Below, piece by piece: positions 5,059 to 5,733 of a DNA stretch of 5,733 nucleotides. Numbering within the stretch: the first letter of the stretch is position 1; each line of letters begins with the position of its first letter. The stretch is from Methanobacteriota archaeon (GTDB taxonomy: Archaea > Hydrothermarchaeota > Hydrothermarchaeia > Hydrothermarchaeales > SZUA-236). The position numbers were made by a program, and so were the translations under genes. The stretch lies in the NCBI GenBank assembly GCA_003230355.1, contig QIDD01000073.1, positions 1-5,733 of the forward strand, in the 5' to 3' direction. The notes under the pieces are model-generated. The model was not told where the DNA came from. It did not search any database and saw only the letters and a list, made by a program, of their open reading frames with translations.

Positions 5059-5200
5059 TGTATTTTTTCATAAGTCTTTCAACTACAACATTTGGAGTGT
5101 ATCCCTTACGTGTGCATGCTTTGATAAATGTATCATAAATTCCTCTATCAATATTATAATCAATCTTCATTTTCTTTGCTGCTTTTGGACTTCCTGCCAT
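5039..5200 (-). CDS. Small ribbon-helix-helix (CopG/Arc-type) DNA-binding protein
   Basis: The 53-residue product reads like a complete RHH domain. It has a short basic N-terminal arm (SPKAAKK), a DNA-contacting strand MKIDYNI (11-17), helix A from about 19 to 31 (RGIYDTFIKACTR), the turn KGYTP (32-36) and helix B NVVVERLMKKYIETG (37-51). RHH dimers bind operator DNA and often repress their own gene or a toxin, plasmid or virus gene. The start ATG at 5200 is set by a perfect ribosome site GGTGAT 5 nt upstream and a TATA box further up. The gene has 33% GC and sits alone between tRNA-linked repeats and topoisomerase VI, with no toxin gene next to it. This suggests an orphan regulator or a gene from a plasmid or virus. 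The fold assignment is fairly confident; the function is unknown. Confidence 0.82.
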   Translation of the reverse strand: MAGSPKAAKKMKIDYNIDRGIYDTFIKACTRKGYTPNVVVERLMKKYIETGQM

Positions 5201-5205
5201 ATTTT

Positions 5206-5211
5206 ATCACC
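5206..5211 (-). promoter_or_regulatory. Shine-Dalgarno site of the RHH gene
   Basis: GGTGAT on the minus strand, 5 nt before the ATG at 5200, complements the archaeal 16S rRNA 3' end. It is the main evidence that this short frame is a translated gene. Confidence 0.75.
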
Positions 5212-5232
5212 ATATAAAATAAACCTAGAATC

Positions 5233-5240
5233 TTTATAAA
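5233..5240 (-). promoter_or_regulatory. TATA box of the RHH gene
   Basis: TTTATAAA lies about 33-40 nt upstream of the ATG, which places initiation around 5210 with a leader of about 10 nt holding the ribosome site. The core is symmetric, so it could also fire on the plus strand, but only a 7-codon frame follows there. Confidence 0.6.
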
Positions 5241-5250
5241 ATGTTCGAAT

Positions 5251-5265
5251 GTATTATCATAGTAC
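5251..5265. promoter_or_regulatory. Imperfect 15-bp palindrome upstream of the RHH promoter (candidate operator)
   Basis: GTATTATCATAGTAC is symmetric at six of seven pairs around a central C. It lies 10 bp upstream of the TATA box of the RHH gene. RHH proteins usually bind such short symmetric operators near their own promoter, so it is a candidate autoregulatory site. The link is inferred from position only. Confidence 0.35.
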
Positions 5266-5310
5266 GGTGAGATGAAGGAGATAGTCAACAAATAACGAAT
5301 CTAGCAGTTT

Positions 5311-5733
5311 CTATATCCAGTCTTTTTCTCCGAGCTTCTGCGGAATATAAGTATCAGTCATAAAGGTGATACCGTGCTTTGCAAGTGCCTGCAACTCCGC
5401 TTTTTCGCCGGTTTTGATCATAAGTTTTAACTCGCTCGTCCAACGCTTATTACGCTTGATCCACGGATGTTCCAGCATGCCCTTCGCTTTTTTCATATCC
5501 CAATCAGTCATCTTAAGCCTCGCAGCTTTTGGAACATTGAATTTGTCGAGGTCTGTTGGAAGAAGTCCAAGAAGCTTCGCCTCAGGAACCGCGAGATAAG
5601 GCGACTCAAAACTCAGCGCAATACTCCCCCGTTTATAGCTGCTGCAAATCTGCATCCCATAACTATCACTATCCGTTAAAATATACACAGGCAGGCCCTG
5701 ATCCTTGTTGAGAAGCCGGATCAAGCGCCTCGT
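5311..5733 (-). CDS. top6A: DNA topoisomerase VI subunit A, C-terminal part (gene runs off the window)
   Basis: Topoisomerase VI is the A2B2 type IIB enzyme that relaxes and decatenates DNA. Subunit A (Spo11 family) makes the double-strand break. The visible 140 residues are the C-terminal part of the Toprim domain and the end of the protein. They begin with TRRLIRLL and the metal-binding DxD motif Asp21-Ser22-Asp23 in LPVYILTDSDSYGMQI. They continue with KRGSIALSFES, LLGLLPTDLDKF, the KMTDWDMKKAKGML segment and HPWIKRNKRWTSELKLMIKTGEKAELQALAKHG. The frame is open to the window edge, so the catalytic Tyr and the Toprim Glu lie outside. The residue after DSD is Ser where most homologues have Pro (D-x-D-P-Y-G). 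The gene ends at TAG 5311-5313, 110 nt before the RHH start. The partner top6B is not in the window and may lie upstream of this gene. Confidence 0.93.
   Translation of the reverse strand, partial: TRRLIRLLNKDQGLPVYILTDSDSYGMQICSSYKRGSIALSFESPYLAVPEAKLLGLLPTDLDKFNVPKAARLKMTDWDMKKAKGMLEHPWIKRNKRWTSELKLMIKTGEKAELQALAKHGITFMTDTYIPQKLGEKDWI

Noticed and set aside
5033..5239. 68-codon plus-strand frame opposite the RHH gene
   Set aside because: The minus strand has a coherent RHH domain with ribosome site and promoter; the plus frame has none of these.
5272..5295. 7-codon frame starting ATGAAGGAG on the plus strand downstream of the symmetric TATA box
   Set aside because: It is too short, and GGTGAG directly abuts the ATG with no spacing.
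5366..5679. Plus-strand frames opposite topoisomerase VI A
   Set aside because: They are shadows of a clearly conserved coding sequence.

Overview
The window is archaeal chromosomal DNA. The evidence is an archaeal-type mvaS / thiolase / Zn-ribbon OB-fold (DUF35) operon, an archaeal-type UMP kinase, the C-terminal part of a topoisomerase VI A subunit, TATA-like promoters, a tRNA-Gln with A1-U72 and no encoded CCA ends. The exact lineage cannot be fixed by eye. A TACK-type archaeon such as a Bathyarchaeia member, or a euryarchaeon, are both possible.

Positions 1-2805 (+ strand) form one tightly packed operon. The 3' end of an upstream gene (stop at 201) overlaps the TTG start of mvaS (HMG-CoA synthase) by 4 nt. 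mvaS overlaps the thiolase by 4 nt (ATGA), and a DUF35 protein starts 2 nt after the thiolase stop. Together these make HMG-CoA from acetyl-CoA, the entry to the mevalonate pathway for archaeal isoprenoid lipids. The DUF35 protein is the known bridging subunit of the archaeal thiolase/HMG-CoA synthase complex.

Positions 2806-2976 are a gap with a foldable 11-bp long-range stem and a TATA box. They lead into a second two-gene operon: pyrH (UMP kinase, probably GTG start at 2977) and, 3 nt later, a small winged-helix regulator ending at 3951.

Positions 3952-5038 hold two intron-less tRNA genes, tRNA-Gln(CTG) and tRNA-His(GTG), embedded in unusual non-coding DNA. Each tRNA has an A/C-rich 5' flank with shared words. 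Each is followed within 3-10 nt by a hairpin with the same GTGT loop but different, still-paired stems. Further downstream each has one copy of a ~140-bp direct repeat (4199-4340 and 4741-4879, roughly 88% identical). Each repeat copy carries three inverted repeats in the same order, and the differences between copies fall outside the stems. The space between (4341-4490) contains two more clear hairpins and no gene. This tRNA-linked structured repeat cassette is the most interesting unexplained feature in the window.

Positions 5025-5310 (- strand) hold a 53-residue ribbon-helix-helix (CopG/Arc-type) protein gene at 33% GC. It has a clean TATA box, a Shine-Dalgarno site, an imperfect 15-bp palindrome upstream of the promoter and a 9-bp-stem hairpin at its 3' end. 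The right edge (5311-5733, - strand) is the C-terminal 140 residues of topoisomerase VI subunit A.
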